Assembly (NCBI RefSeq): GCF_002080435.1
Contig: NZ_CP020542.1
Location: 1 to 9,968, forward strand
DNA length: 9,968 nucleotides
Reading direction: 5' to 3'
Source of the DNA: Sphingobium herbicidovorans
GTDB taxonomy: Bacteria > Pseudomonadota > Alphaproteobacteria > Sphingomonadales > Sphingomonadaceae
The position numbers and the translations under genes are program-made. Every line of letters begins with the position of its first letter. The first letter of the stretch is position 1. The notes below the pieces were generated by a model that saw only the letters and a list, made by a program, of their open reading frames with translations, was not told where the DNA came from and did no database searches. Shown one piece after another: positions 1-5,995 of this stretch.

Positions 1-42
1 GCGATACTGATAGCACCGGACCCGACCGAGCGAAAGAGAGGA

Positions 43-72
43 AGGGCGCACTTATGCAAACTTGCGTTTGCG
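43..72 (-). other. oriT: oriT: MOBQ nic core with adjacent inverted repeat
   Basis: On the minus strand, 55 to 43 reads ATAAGTGCGCCCT, the conserved nic core of RSF1010-like and Ti-like (MOBQ) transfer origins. By analogy the nick falls between G (complement of 49) and C (complement of 48). Directly 5' of the core on the nicked strand is a perfect inverted repeat, GCAAAC (56-61) and GTTTGC (66-71), with a 4-base loop, which is where MobA binds in RSF1010. The relaxase gene begins about 80 bp to the right. With the nick on the minus strand, transfer would lead away from mobA, so mobA enters last. The motif match is direct; nicking is inferred. Confidence 0.85.
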
Positions 73-76
73 TGCG

Positions 77-133
77 TCAGGGGATACCCCTGAACCCCAG
101 CGGGCTGTCGCCCGCGCCATGCTCCCGCATGGC
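77..133 (+). promoter_or_regulatory. Three consecutive hairpins in the mobA leader
   Basis: Three perfect stem-loops follow the oriT repeat: TCAGGGG/CCCCTGA (77-83 and 87-93, loop ATA), GCGGGC/GCCCGC (100-105 and 110-115, loop TGTC) and GCCATGC/GCATGGC (116-122 and 127-133, loop TCCC). They end 16 bases before the preferred mobA start at 150, and the last one contains an in-frame ATG at 129. They could be accessory oriT structure, a leader that limits relaxase translation, or an operator for MobC-type autorepression. The repeats are seen; the role is inferred. Confidence 0.6.
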
Positions 134-149
134 TAGCAAGGGCGCGGCG

Positions 150-1361
150 ATGGCGAGTTTCCATCTTGCGGTGAAGACGATAGGCCGTTCCGCCGGTCGC
201 AGCGCGACGGCAGCGGCAGCCTATCGTGCGGGTGTAGAAATCACGGACGAGCGCACCGGCCTCGTCCACGATTACACCCGCAAGCAGGGCGTCGAACATA
301 ACGCCCTTGTCGTGCCCGCCGACGCCCCGGCGTGGGCCAGTGACCGGGCCGTGCTCTGGAACGCCGCCGAGCAGGCAGAGACGCGCAAGAACTCGACCGT
401 CGCCCGCGAATATGAAATCGCACTGCCCGCCGAGTTGTCGGCCGAGGCGCGGCGCGAGCTTGCGCTGGGCCTCGCACGGGAGATCAGCGAGCGGCATGGG
501 GTGGCGGTGGACGTGGCGATCCACGCACCAGGTCGCGAGGGCGACCATCGCAACCACCACGCCCATCTGCTGACGACGACGCGGCGGATCGGCCCGGAAG
601 GGCTGGGCGCGAAGACCCGCGAACTGGACCAGAAGACGAGCGGGGAGATCGAGCGCTGGCGTGGCCGGTGGGCCGAGATGCAGAATGCGGCGCTGGAACG
701 GGCGAACGTCCCGGAGCGGGTGGACCATCGCAGCCACCAGCGGCGCGGAATCGAGCAGGAGGCGACCGTGCATATGGGGCCGAGCGCGACGGCGATGGAA
801 CGCCGTGCCGAGCATCAGGCCATGCGGGAGGGGCGGGCCTATGAGCCGGTAACGATGGTGGGCCAGCACAACGCCGGCGTCATCGAGCAGCGGGGCCTGC
901 GCCAGTATATCGAGCGGGGGACCGAGTGGCTGCGCGATGCAGGGCTGCGGATATCGGGCAGGCTGCATGCGTTCGCCGCCACCTTGAGCGGCGCGGTCGA
1001 TCGCGATCGGCGCGATGCAGCCGAGGCGCAGCGTCAGGAGCGGCTTGTCGCCGAGCGCACCCGTGAGCAGGCACAGGAACGCCAGCAGGCGCAGGACCGT
1101 GAGAAGGTGGCGGAGAAGTTCAGGACCATTGCCGGGAAGCGCGAGGCGGGCGGCCATGGCTATGGCGACCATAATAGCGACTGGAAGGCGACCCCGGAGG
1201 CACTCCGCAAGGCGGTGGATGCCTATAACGGAGCGAACCAGCACACGAAGGATCTCTACATCGAGCGGATCCAGCGCGAACCCCAGATGGCGCGCGCGGT
1301 GGGCCAGTTGCTCCATGAGCGCGAGCTGGTCCTGCAACGTGATCGTGGCATGAGCCGATGA
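150..1361 (+). CDS. mobA: MobA/MobL-family relaxase (MOBQ)
   Basis: Relaxase that would nick oriT and lead the transferred strand into the recipient. The reading frame is open from 54, but the ATG at 150 fits best: the protein then begins MASFHLAVKTIGRSAGRSAT, the classic MobA/MobL opening, and places a tyrosine at residue 25, the position of the catalytic Tyr in RSF1010 MobA. AAGGGCG (138-144) lies just upstream. The metal-binding histidine motif HRNHHAH is at residues 133-139, followed by LLTTTRR. Length is about 403 residues; the C-terminal third is Arg/Glu/Gln-rich and probably coiled coil (about 290-345). No primase domain is fused, unlike RSF1010 MobA. No T4SS or coupling protein genes are present, so transfer needs a helper. 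An in-frame alternative start is 129. Confidence 0.9.
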   Translation: MASFHLAVKTIGRSAGRSATAAAAYRAGVEITDERTGLVHDYTRKQGVEHNALVVPADAPAWASDRAVLWNAAEQAETRKNSTVAREYEIALPAELSAEARRELALGLAREISERHGVAVDVAIHAPGREGDHRNHHAHLLTTTRRIGPEGLGAKTRELDQKTSGEIERWRGRWAEMQNAALERANVPERVDHRSHQRRGIEQEATVHMGPSATAMERRAEHQAMREGRAYEPVTMVGQHNAGVIEQRGLRQYIERGTEWLRDAGLRISGRLHAFAATLSGAVDRDRRDAAEAQRQERLVAERTREQAQERQQAQDREKVAEKFRTIAGKREAGGHGYGDHNSDWKATPEALRKAVDAYNGANQHTKDLYIERIQREPQMARAVGQLLHERELVLQRDRGMSR

Positions 1362-1370
1362 GGATGACGG

Positions 1371-1392
1371 AAAACCCTGAAATCGGGGTTTT
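1371..1392 (+). terminator. Terminator-like stem after mobA
   Basis: AAAACCC (1371-1377) and GGGTTTT (1386-1392) form a 7-bp stem with an 8-base loop, starting 9 bases after the mobA stop. The T tract is only four bases. A near copy of the right arm and what follows it (GGGTTTTTCGTGCA, 1415-1428) lies 29 bases further on. It could be a weak intrinsic terminator or a protein-binding repeat. Confidence 0.45.
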
Positions 1393-1671
1393 CGTGCATA
1401 TTCCCAATCCGGCAGGGTTTTTCGTGCAGCCAGATCGCGGCGGCGGCGCGGTCGTGAGTGTGCCGGTCAGCCATGCGCGGATTCATGTGTTTTTCGCCGC
1501 TCCAAACTTTCCCATTTCTCCATGTCCGCTGAAGCATTTTGGGAATCAGCAATCGGGAACAGATTTTGGGAAAGTGAAGCCCAGGTGCGGCCGTCAGCGC
1601 GATCGGCGTGGCCGGATTCCCATTACAGGTTCGTTTACGGGAACGCATAGGCAAGGTAAAACGATTGGCGC
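1393..1671. other. Non-coding stretch rich in TTCCC/GGGAA motifs
   Basis: No convincing gene is seen. The short frames here lack a good ribosome site and family resemblance. The stretch holds TTCCCA or TGGGAA at about 1402, 1510, 1540, 1567 and 1619, including two identical ATTTTGGGAA copies (1536-1545 and 1563-1572), plus GGGAAC at about 1555 and 1639. That is far more than chance for a six-base word in under 300 bp. It probably contains the promoter and operators of the downstream gene. Confidence 0.4.
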
Positions 1672-2446
1672 ATGAGCGCGTCGCGACATTTTGTGGTGGA
1701 GGCTGTCTTGAAGCGTCTGGCCGTTTATTCCGCAGCTACAATCGCCGGCCTGATTACGGCCGCAGGGATGGCAGCTCCAACAGCGCCTTCCGGGGTCGCG
1801 GCCTTCATCCGGGATCACAAGCTGACGCGCTACACCGTCGCGTTGGCGGACCTGGACGGGGACAAGAAGCCGGAGGCGCTGATCTACGCAATGGCCACGT
1901 CTGAAGGCGGCGGCAAAGCCGACCTTTGCGGCAGCGGGGGATGCGACCTTTACGTCCTGGCCATGACGCCGACCGGCTACCGGGAAATCACCGATATCTC
2001 CGTCGCCCGCCCCCCCGTTCGCGTTCTGGCGACAACTACGCATGGGTGGCGTGATCTGGGAGTGATGGTCGCTGGTGGAGGCATCGTTCGCGGATATGAG
2101 GCGCGCTTGCGCTATGACGGGCATAGCTACCCGGATAATCCGACTGTTTCACCGGCTGTGAGGCTGCAAGCTATCGCCGGGAAACAGATCATAGGGCAGG
2201 ATGCCGGTCAGATGACCGACACTTCCAGCACGGCAATCGAGCATGGCGCTGCGGTCCCCGGTGTCGACGAGGAGGGCCTGGACGGGTCCATTGGCCCGTA
2301 TGGCGTCGGCGCACACATGACGGTGAGGAACCACACCGAGTTCGTCGCCGGCCACTACTTCTACGCACGGAACCCCATCGACATAGGACTCACCGGCGGG
2401 ATGGATGGGGATCATCTTGTCCTGCATGGTGATGACGGGTCAACGC

Positions 2447-2451
2447 TTAAT
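2447..2451 (+). repeat. Left target-site duplication TTAAT
   Basis: TTAAT here matches TTAAT at 5996-6000. Both copies sit in the same codon phase of the interrupted gene, ending on the AAT (Asn) codon. A 5-bp AT-rich duplication is typical of ISEcp1-type (IS1380-family) transposition. It belongs to the whole unit, not to the IS alone. Confidence 0.7.
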
Positions 2452-2467
2452 TCGACATTGCCCGGCT
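2452..2467 (+). repeat. Surrogate (alternative) right inverted repeat of the unit
   Basis: Reading inward, this end is TCGACATTGCCCGGCT. It agrees with the transposase-proximal IS end at 10 of 16 positions and with the proper IRR at 9 of 16. The shared core CATT-n-CCC lies at positions 5-12 in all three. Degenerate ends like this are what ISEcp1 uses to mobilize neighbouring genes. It cuts the nitroreductase gene. Confidence 0.6.
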
Positions 2468-2711
2468 TCAGCGCGGGTTTGAGCCGCTCCTTTGCCTCAA
2501 GAGAGCGCAGGAATACCACCCGAAATGGCTGGATATTCATCGAGGTCGGTCCCCATTTGGCGATATCATATGCCTCCTGAAGTTCCGCATCCGTTACCAC
2601 CTGGTCGGTCCAGCCATTCTGAGAACGTGCCTCTGTGAAGAGGATTTCCAGGGTTTTCTCGTCAGCAACCGTCATTGGCAGCCCTTCCGTTTGTTTGATT
2701 TCTGATTCCGG

Positions 2712-3335
2712 TCAGCCAAGGCCGACCATGACGTTCTTGCGATAGGCGTGCCGTTCCGCGAGACGGTCGGCCCACCTACGAAGATTGGGCTGCTCCGAAT
2801 CCCTGGCGAACCCGAGAGCTATCCAGCGATAGACCATGATTCCGCAGGGAATATCGGCGAGCGAAAATGCATCGCCAGCAAGGTAGGAATTTTGTGCAAG
2901 GGCATCGTCTAGTAGCGCAAAGCAGCGCTGCGACTCCATGCGCGCCCGGTCTAAAGCCTGCAGGTCTCTCTCGGCTTCCGGAGTTTTGACGATGCCGATA
3001 TAAAGCTGTGACATGAACTTGTTCAAGGCGGCAAGATGCCAGTCCATCCAGCGCTCGACCATTGCCCGGTCGATCGGGTCCTGGGGATAAAGCGAGGTGG
3101 GTCCGCGCGAATTGCACAAATAGCGGAGAATGGTGTTGGATTCCCAGATCGCGTTGCCTTCGTCTATCAACGTCGGCACGACGCCATTGGGATTCACGGC
3201 AAGATATTCCGGGTCGCGGTTCCCGCCAAATTCGCCGCCGAAATTTTCCTGGCTGAACGGTATATCCAACTCGTCCAGGAGCCAGAGGACCTTCTGGACA
3301 TTGGAGGAGCTGCGCCTTCCTAAAACTCGAAGCAT
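2712..3335 (-). CDS. Glutathione S-transferase family protein
   Basis: A 207-residue cytosolic GST of normal length. The N-terminal thioredoxin-fold domain (about 1-76) has RRSSSNVQKVLWLLDEL, where a serine at 9-11 is the probable glutathione-activating residue, NPNGVVPTL with the cis-proline at 54, and the glutathione-contacting ES pair at 65-66 (WESNTILRYL). The helical C-terminal domain has LAGDAFSLADIPCGI, the conserved N-capping box. The substrate cannot be read from sequence; it could be electrophile conjugation, dehalogenation or ether cleavage. The ATG at 3335 has GAGAGAG directly upstream, 7 bp after the stop of the preceding GST gene, so the two are surely co-transcribed and probably coupled. 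It is intact within captured DNA. Confidence 0.9.
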   Translation of the reverse strand: MLRVLGRRSSSNVQKVLWLLDELDIPFSQENFGGEFGGNRDPEYLAVNPNGVVPTLIDEGNAIWESNTILRYLCNSRGPTSLYPQDPIDRAMVERWMDWHLAALNKFMSQLYIGIVKTPEAERDLQALDRARMESQRCFALLDDALAQNSYLAGDAFSLADIPCGIMVYRWIALGFARDSEQPNLRRWADRLAERHAYRKNVMVGLG

Positions 3336-3342
3336 GACTCTC

Positions 3343-3972
3343 TCAACCTGCTTCCGGTATGTTCATTCCGCGTTGCACGGCGGGGCGTGCACCAACGTGA
3401 TCGTACCAGCGCTTGAGATTTGGTACCTTTTCAAGATCGATGTTGTGAAGCGGGTTGCGCGCGAGCCAGGGATAGGTGGCGATATCGGCGATAGTATACC
3501 CGTCCCCCGCGATATAAGCTGAATCTTGCAGCCGCTTGTTAAGCACGCCGTAGATTCGCTCCACCTCTTTCTGGTAGCGCCCGAGCGAATATTCCTGGTC
3601 TTGAGCATATCTGCGAAAGTGATGGAGTTGCCCAAGCATCGGGCCCACGCCGCCCATCTGGAACATCAGCCATTGCAAGGTTATTGCCTGCGCGCGTGGA
3701 TCGGACGGCAGTAGCTCGCTTCGGTATTTCTGTGCCAGATAAACCAGAATGGCGCCGGACTCAAAGAGCACCAGTTCCTCACCTCCGGGGCCATCGGGAT
3801 CGACGATCACAGGGATCTTGTTGTTGGGGTTCTTCGCTAGAAAGTCCGGCGAGAATTGCTCATCCTTTAGGATGTTGATCGGCCGCAGTTCATAACCCAG
3901 CCCCAGCTCTTCGAGCATGATGGAAATCTTGCGCCCGTTCGGCGTCTGCCAGGTAAAAAGCTGCAAGGTCAT
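3343..3972 (-). CDS. yfcG: YfcG/YghU-like (Nu-class) glutathione S-transferase
   Basis: A 209-residue GST resembling E. coli YfcG, a glutathione-dependent disulfide-bond oxidoreductase. Evidence includes the opening LQLFTWQTPNGRKISIMLEE with the TPNG motif (residues 10-13; Thr and Asn here bind glutathione in YfcG), KNPNNKIPVIVD with cis-Pro 54, LFESGAILVYLA (ES at 71-72), and the long QWLMFQMGGVGPMLGQLHHF block that is diagnostic of YfcG/YghU. The C-terminal YIAGDGYTIADIATYPW holds the N-capping box. The ATG at 3972 follows the stop of the yciI-like gene by one base, with GGAGGAA inside that gene's end, so translation is likely coupled. The likely role is thiol/disulfide or peroxide handling; an aromatic-pathway role is possible. 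Confidence 0.9.
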   Translation of the reverse strand: MTLQLFTWQTPNGRKISIMLEELGLGYELRPINILKDEQFSPDFLAKNPNNKIPVIVDPDGPGGEELVLFESGAILVYLAQKYRSELLPSDPRAQAITLQWLMFQMGGVGPMLGQLHHFRRYAQDQEYSLGRYQKEVERIYGVLNKRLQDSAYIAGDGYTIADIATYPWLARNPLHNIDLEKVPNLKRWYDHVGARPAVQRGMNIPEAG

Positions 3973-3973
3973 A

Positions 3974-4276
3974 TCAGTTCCTCCGGTCGGGGTTGCCGCG
4001 GGTCCAGCGCCACGGCAAGATCAAGATCGCACCGACAAGCCCGGCCTTTCGGTAGGGATCATTTCGGGAGAATTCCTCGACATCGTGCCGATTCGTAGCT
4101 TCAACCACGATGAGCGAGCCGACCTCCTTCTCCTCCGCCTCGTCCATCAATGGCCCGGAAAGGATGACCCGAACCGGAAGTTCGCCGCCCGACATATAAG
4201 CCACGTGGCGCTCGCGCGTTTGCGCGCGAATATCACCCGCGTCCGGGCGGTCCATCGCCTGAAGAACGAAGTACAT
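3974..4276 (-). CDS. YciI-like (YCII-related domain) protein
   Basis: A 100-residue protein of the YciI family, small ferredoxin-fold proteins whose members include dehalogenase/lyase-like enzymes such as 5-chloromuconolactone dehalogenase relatives. It matches in its opening MYFVLQAMDRP, a histidine in the TRERHVAYM helix (about residue 24), SGPLMDEAEEKEVGSLIVVEA, and the FSRNDPYRKAGL segment with the conserved Asp-Pro. The C-terminus LPWRWTRGNP is usual for the family. It is the first intact gene of the captured operon, and its stop is one base before the GST start. The ribosome site before 4276 is weak (GGTGG). Co-occurrence with two GSTs suggests breakdown or detoxification of an electrophilic or chlorinated compound (inference). 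Confidence 0.85.
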   Translation of the reverse strand: MYFVLQAMDRPDAGDIRAQTRERHVAYMSGGELPVRVILSGPLMDEAEEKEVGSLIVVEATNRHDVEEFSRNDPYRKAGLVGAILILPWRWTRGNPDRRN

Positions 4277-4279
4277 GTG

Positions 4280-4324
4280 TCAAGCCACCGGGTGCAGGTT
4301 AAACCGATAGTCGAGCGTGTAGAA
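4280..4324 (-). pseudogene. Possible C-terminal tail of a gene cut off by the IS
   Basis: Between the IS end (4325) and the yciI-like start, the minus strand reads FYTLDYRFNLHPVA and then TGA at 4282-4280, three bases before the yciI ATG. The codons are ordinary for the cargo and the spacing is operon-like. This suggests the captured operon once had another gene upstream, removed when the IS landed in it. Fourteen residues are too few to name a family, and chance cannot be excluded. Confidence 0.35.
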
Positions 4325-4340
4325 CCTGCATTCCCCAAGT
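4325..4340 (+). repeat. IRR of the IS1380-family element
   Basis: CCTGCATTCCCCAAGT is the end downstream of the transposase gene, pairing with 5980-5995 (13 of 16). The opening resembles ISEcp1 ends, which also begin CCT with an ATT a few bases in. The exact outer base is inferred from the alignment of the two ends and the position of TTAAT at the other side. Confidence 0.75.
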
Positions 4341-4497
4341 GGCGTGTCGTTTGAGGTGAAGATCGCCTGTATCCGAGCGCTAGACAAGGATTTTCTGCCG
4401 CAAGCGGCACCTGCGGTCGCGCAGACTGCTGGATCTGGACGGATCAGACCGCGAAGCCGCTGTTTCCTTGCCCAGGGGCGGCGTTTTTCAGCGCAGC

Positions 4498-4511
4498 GGA
4501 CAGATCTGTCC
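4498..4511. repeat. 14-bp perfect palindrome in the IS 3' region
   Basis: GGACAGATCTGTCC is self-complementary and lies 35 bp past the transposase stop, inside the IS. A second small stem, TGCCGC/GCGGCA (4396-4401 and 4404-4409), is further on. Neither is followed by a T run on the minus strand, so these are not typical intrinsic terminators. Confidence 0.4.
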
Positions 4512-4545
4512 AGCCGCTTTCGTTCAGTTTGAGCGTGGATCGCGA

Positions 4546-5901
4546 TCATGCGCATAGCGGTGGCGCTCGCAATCGGCGGATAGCGGCGAGGATGGCGCGT
4601 ACCATCGTGCCGGTGACAGCGACCTCGGCCAGCTGGAAGGTGATGGTGCGGGCGTGACGGACCACACGTGCCCCGATCTTGATCAGCTTCAGTTGCAGGC
4701 TGGTCAACGACCAGTCGGCCATGGCCTCGGGCAGCTCGATGCAGCGCAAGAAGGTGGCCAGGTTGTACGCCAGGGCGTGCAGTTGCAGCCGCACCTCATT
4801 GTCGCGGAACTTCCGGCACGACAGCCGCGTCCAGCGAAAGGCGTATTTGCCCTCTTTGATGTGCTGCTCGGCGGTGCCGCGCTGGTTGTAGAACCGCACC
4901 ACCCAGTCCGGCTCCATCGGCAGGTTGGTGACGATGAAGCCGACACGCGGGAACAGTTCGCCCGGATGCCATTCGATCTTGGCGATCACCCGGCGTTCCT
5001 TGTCCCAGGACGCCGCCTGATACTCGAATTCCTCGAAGAACCGCTTGACCTTGGTCAGTGACGGCCGCCCGACAGGGCGCGTTAGCCGATGCGCGATCTT
5101 GTCCTTGAGGACCGCGTTTGCGGGCAGCCGGATGGCGTAGAAGAACCGCGCTTCTTCCAATCGCTCATAGATCGCCGGGATCGCGTAGGCAGCATCGGCC
5201 CGGAAGAACCTGCCACCAAGGTCGCGCTCCGCGTAGCGCGCAATGACGGGGTCGAGAACATCACGCCAGCCATCGGCGCTGTGGACGTTGCCATGGCGCA
5301 GGGCGCAGCGTTCCAGCATCCCGAACTGGTTGAACAGAAAGTTGGGGTGATAGCAGCTACAGTCGAAATGGCCATTCCAGGCGGACCCTTCCTGGTCGCC
5401 ATGGGTCGGGCTGACCGAGCTGTCCATGTCCAGAACGATGTACTTCAGCCCGTTACGGTCATGGAACCGGTCGATCCATTGCCCGTTCAGGTCGGCCAGC
5501 GCGGCACGGTTCCCGGCCAGAGCCAGCGTCTCGGTCTCGAACCGTCCCATCTGCGATGCCGAGGCCGCTTGTGCATCGACCGCTCTGCCGCCGACAACTT
5601 GGCGCATGACCGGATCGCAGGCGAGACGGTTGGCGTCGTTGACATCCTCGTATCCGGCCAGCCGCCCAAAGACTGATTGCCGGAACAGGCCGTCGAGCCG
5701 ATGGACCGTGTTCTTGCCAGAGCGAGTATCGCGCAGCGCCGCTGACGCCAAATCGGACAACCCGAGCGCGTCATCAAGCTCGCGCATCACCAGAAGGCCG
5801 CCGTCGGAACTGAGCTGCGTGCCGCGAAATTCCAGCCGCACGCGAGGGTCGAAATCCACCCGATCTGCCCGTTGCAAGCCCGCACCCTCTGGGTGATCCA
5901 T
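4546..5901 (-). CDS. tnpA: IS1380-family DDE transposase
   Basis: A 451-residue transposase catalysing cut-and-paste or one-ended movement of the element. The catalytic triad can be assigned: Asp 158 or 160 in KYIVLDMDSSVSPTHG, Asp 236 in RFFRADAAYAIP, and Glu 345 in RFYNQRGTAEQHIKEGK, the family's YnQRGTaEq signature. The N-terminus VRLEFRGTQLSSDGGLLVMRELD and the middle NGHFDCSCYHPNFLFNQFG are also characteristic of IS1380/IS1247-type enzymes. Length is normal and there is no frameshift, so the element may still be active. The ATG at 5901 has GAGGGG about 9 bases upstream. It is transcribed toward the captured GST operon, so transcription through the IS end could contribute to cargo expression. 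Confidence 0.93.
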   Translation of the reverse strand: MDHPEGAGLQRADRVDFDPRVRLEFRGTQLSSDGGLLVMRELDDALGLSDLASAALRDTRSGKNTVHRLDGLFRQSVFGRLAGYEDVNDANRLACDPVMRQVVGGRAVDAQAASASQMGRFETETLALAGNRAALADLNGQWIDRFHDRNGLKYIVLDMDSSVSPTHGDQEGSAWNGHFDCSCYHPNFLFNQFGMLERCALRHGNVHSADGWRDVLDPVIARYAERDLGGRFFRADAAYAIPAIYERLEEARFFYAIRLPANAVLKDKIAHRLTRPVGRPSLTKVKRFFEEFEYQAASWDKERRVIAKIEWHPGELFPRVGFIVTNLPMEPDWVVRFYNQRGTAEQHIKEGKYAFRWTRLSCRKFRDNEVRLQLHALAYNLATFLRCIELPEAMADWSLTSLQLKLIKIGARVVRHARTITFQLAEVAVTGTMVRAILAAIRRLRAPPLCA

Positions 5902-5920
5902 GAAACGCGCCCCTCGCAGC

Positions 5921-5965
5921 CTTCAACACCATGTTTTATATAGGAAATATAATGGTCAGGACAGC
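5921..5965 (-). promoter_or_regulatory. AT-rich probable tnpA promoter region
   Basis: Between the left IS end and the tnpA start, the sequence becomes strongly AT-rich in an otherwise GC-rich element. On the minus strand it contains CTGACC followed by overlapping TATATTT and TATATAAAA boxes. No single -35/-10 pair has ideal spacing, so the exact promoter is not assigned. Confidence 0.4.
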
Positions 5966-5979
5966 GAAATCAGCGCCTT

Positions 5980-5995
5980 ACTTGGGAAATGTGGG
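5980..5995 (-). repeat. IRL of the IS1380-family element
   Basis: Read inward on the minus strand from 5995, the end is CCCACATTTCCCAAGT, pairing with IRR at 4325-4340 (13 of 16) and with the surrogate end at 2452-2467 (10 of 16). It directly abuts TTAAT at 5996. Confidence 0.75.

Larger units (their letters stand above)
1708..2580 (+). pseudogene. N-terminal half of a predicted secreted protein, split by insertion
   Basis: Native sequence runs to 2451; from 2452 the frame reads into inserted DNA and stops at 2580. The likely start is TTG at 1708, because GGTGGAGG (1695-1702) sits 5 bases upstream and the resulting N-terminus, MKRLAVYSAATIAGLITAAG, is a good signal peptide with cleavage near AGMAA-P. 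An ATG at 1672 is in frame but has a poor ribosome site. The mature part has an acidic segment ALADLDGDKKPEAL resembling FG-GAP/calcium-loop repeats, two cysteines in the DLCGSGGCDLYV region, and a later GHYFYARNPIDIGLTGG segment typical of small periplasmic beta domains. I do not know the family's function. The C-terminal half is at 6001-6486, and the two join in frame to give 409 residues. Confidence 0.7.
2412..2675 (-). pseudogene. Truncated RutE/HadB-like nitroreductase (N-terminal third)
   Basis: The first 74 residues match the nitroreductase subgroup that includes RutE (malonic semialdehyde reductase), FMN-dependent NAD(P)H enzymes of about 190-200 residues. Visible signatures are the opening TLEILFTEARSQNGW, the segment LQEAYDIAKWGPTSMNIQP with the WGPTS/N-P FMN-binding motif, and RFVF-like RVVFLRS followed by LKPALKPGNVE. 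At residue 75 the unit ends (2452), and the frame continues into host DNA for a dozen foreign residues before stopping at 2412. About two thirds of the enzyme is missing, so it should be inactive. The ATG at 2675 has GGAAGGG a few bases upstream. It is the last gene of the captured operon, 36 bp after the GST stop. Confidence 0.82.
2452..5995 (-). mobile_element. IS1380-mediated transposition unit carrying a GST/YciI cargo
   Basis: A 3,544-bp unit made of an IS1380-family IS (4325-5995) and 1,873 bp of adjoining DNA (2452-4324). It is flanked by TTAAT and interrupts one reading frame that is restored exactly on removal. Its left end begins TCGACATTGCCC, matching the IS end CCCACATTTCCC at 9 of 12 positions with the CATT and CCC blocks at the same distance from the end. 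The transposase reads toward the captured DNA, as in ISEcp1 units that use a surrogate right end. The four cargo genes lie in the same orientation downstream of the transposase. Known: ISEcp1 behaves this way. Inferred: this element did. Confidence 0.72.
4325..5995 (-). mobile_element. IS1380-family insertion sequence, complete
   Basis: 1,671 bp, a usual size for the family, with a single intact transposase gene. The ends are CCTGCATTCCCCAAGT (4325-4340, read inward) and CCCACATTTCCCAAGT (5995-5980, read inward on the minus strand), matching at 13 of 16 positions. No direct repeat flanks the IS itself (GTAGAA on the left, TTAAT on the right), because the left boundary of the mobile unit is at 2452. 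An AT-rich segment at about 5930-5955 upstream of the transposase probably holds its promoter. About 205 bp between the transposase stop and IRR are non-coding. Confidence 0.85.

Noticed and set aside
1358..1675. A 105-codon rightward frame after mobA
   Set aside because: It overlaps the terminator-like stem, lacks a clear ribosome site, and its composition follows the repeats rather than a protein pattern.
3917..4354. A 145-codon rightward frame across the yciI-like gene and IS end
   Set aside because: It is antisense to a clear YciI-family protein and crosses the IS boundary, so it cannot be an ancestral gene.
5089..5676. A 195-codon frame opposite the transposase
   Set aside because: It is antisense to a well-supported DDE transposase with an intact catalytic triad; a GC-rich shadow frame.
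4325..5995. Simple IS insertion with its own target duplication
   Set aside because: The flanks of the IS alone do not match (GTAGAA and TTAAT); only the larger unit starting at 2452 has matching flanks.
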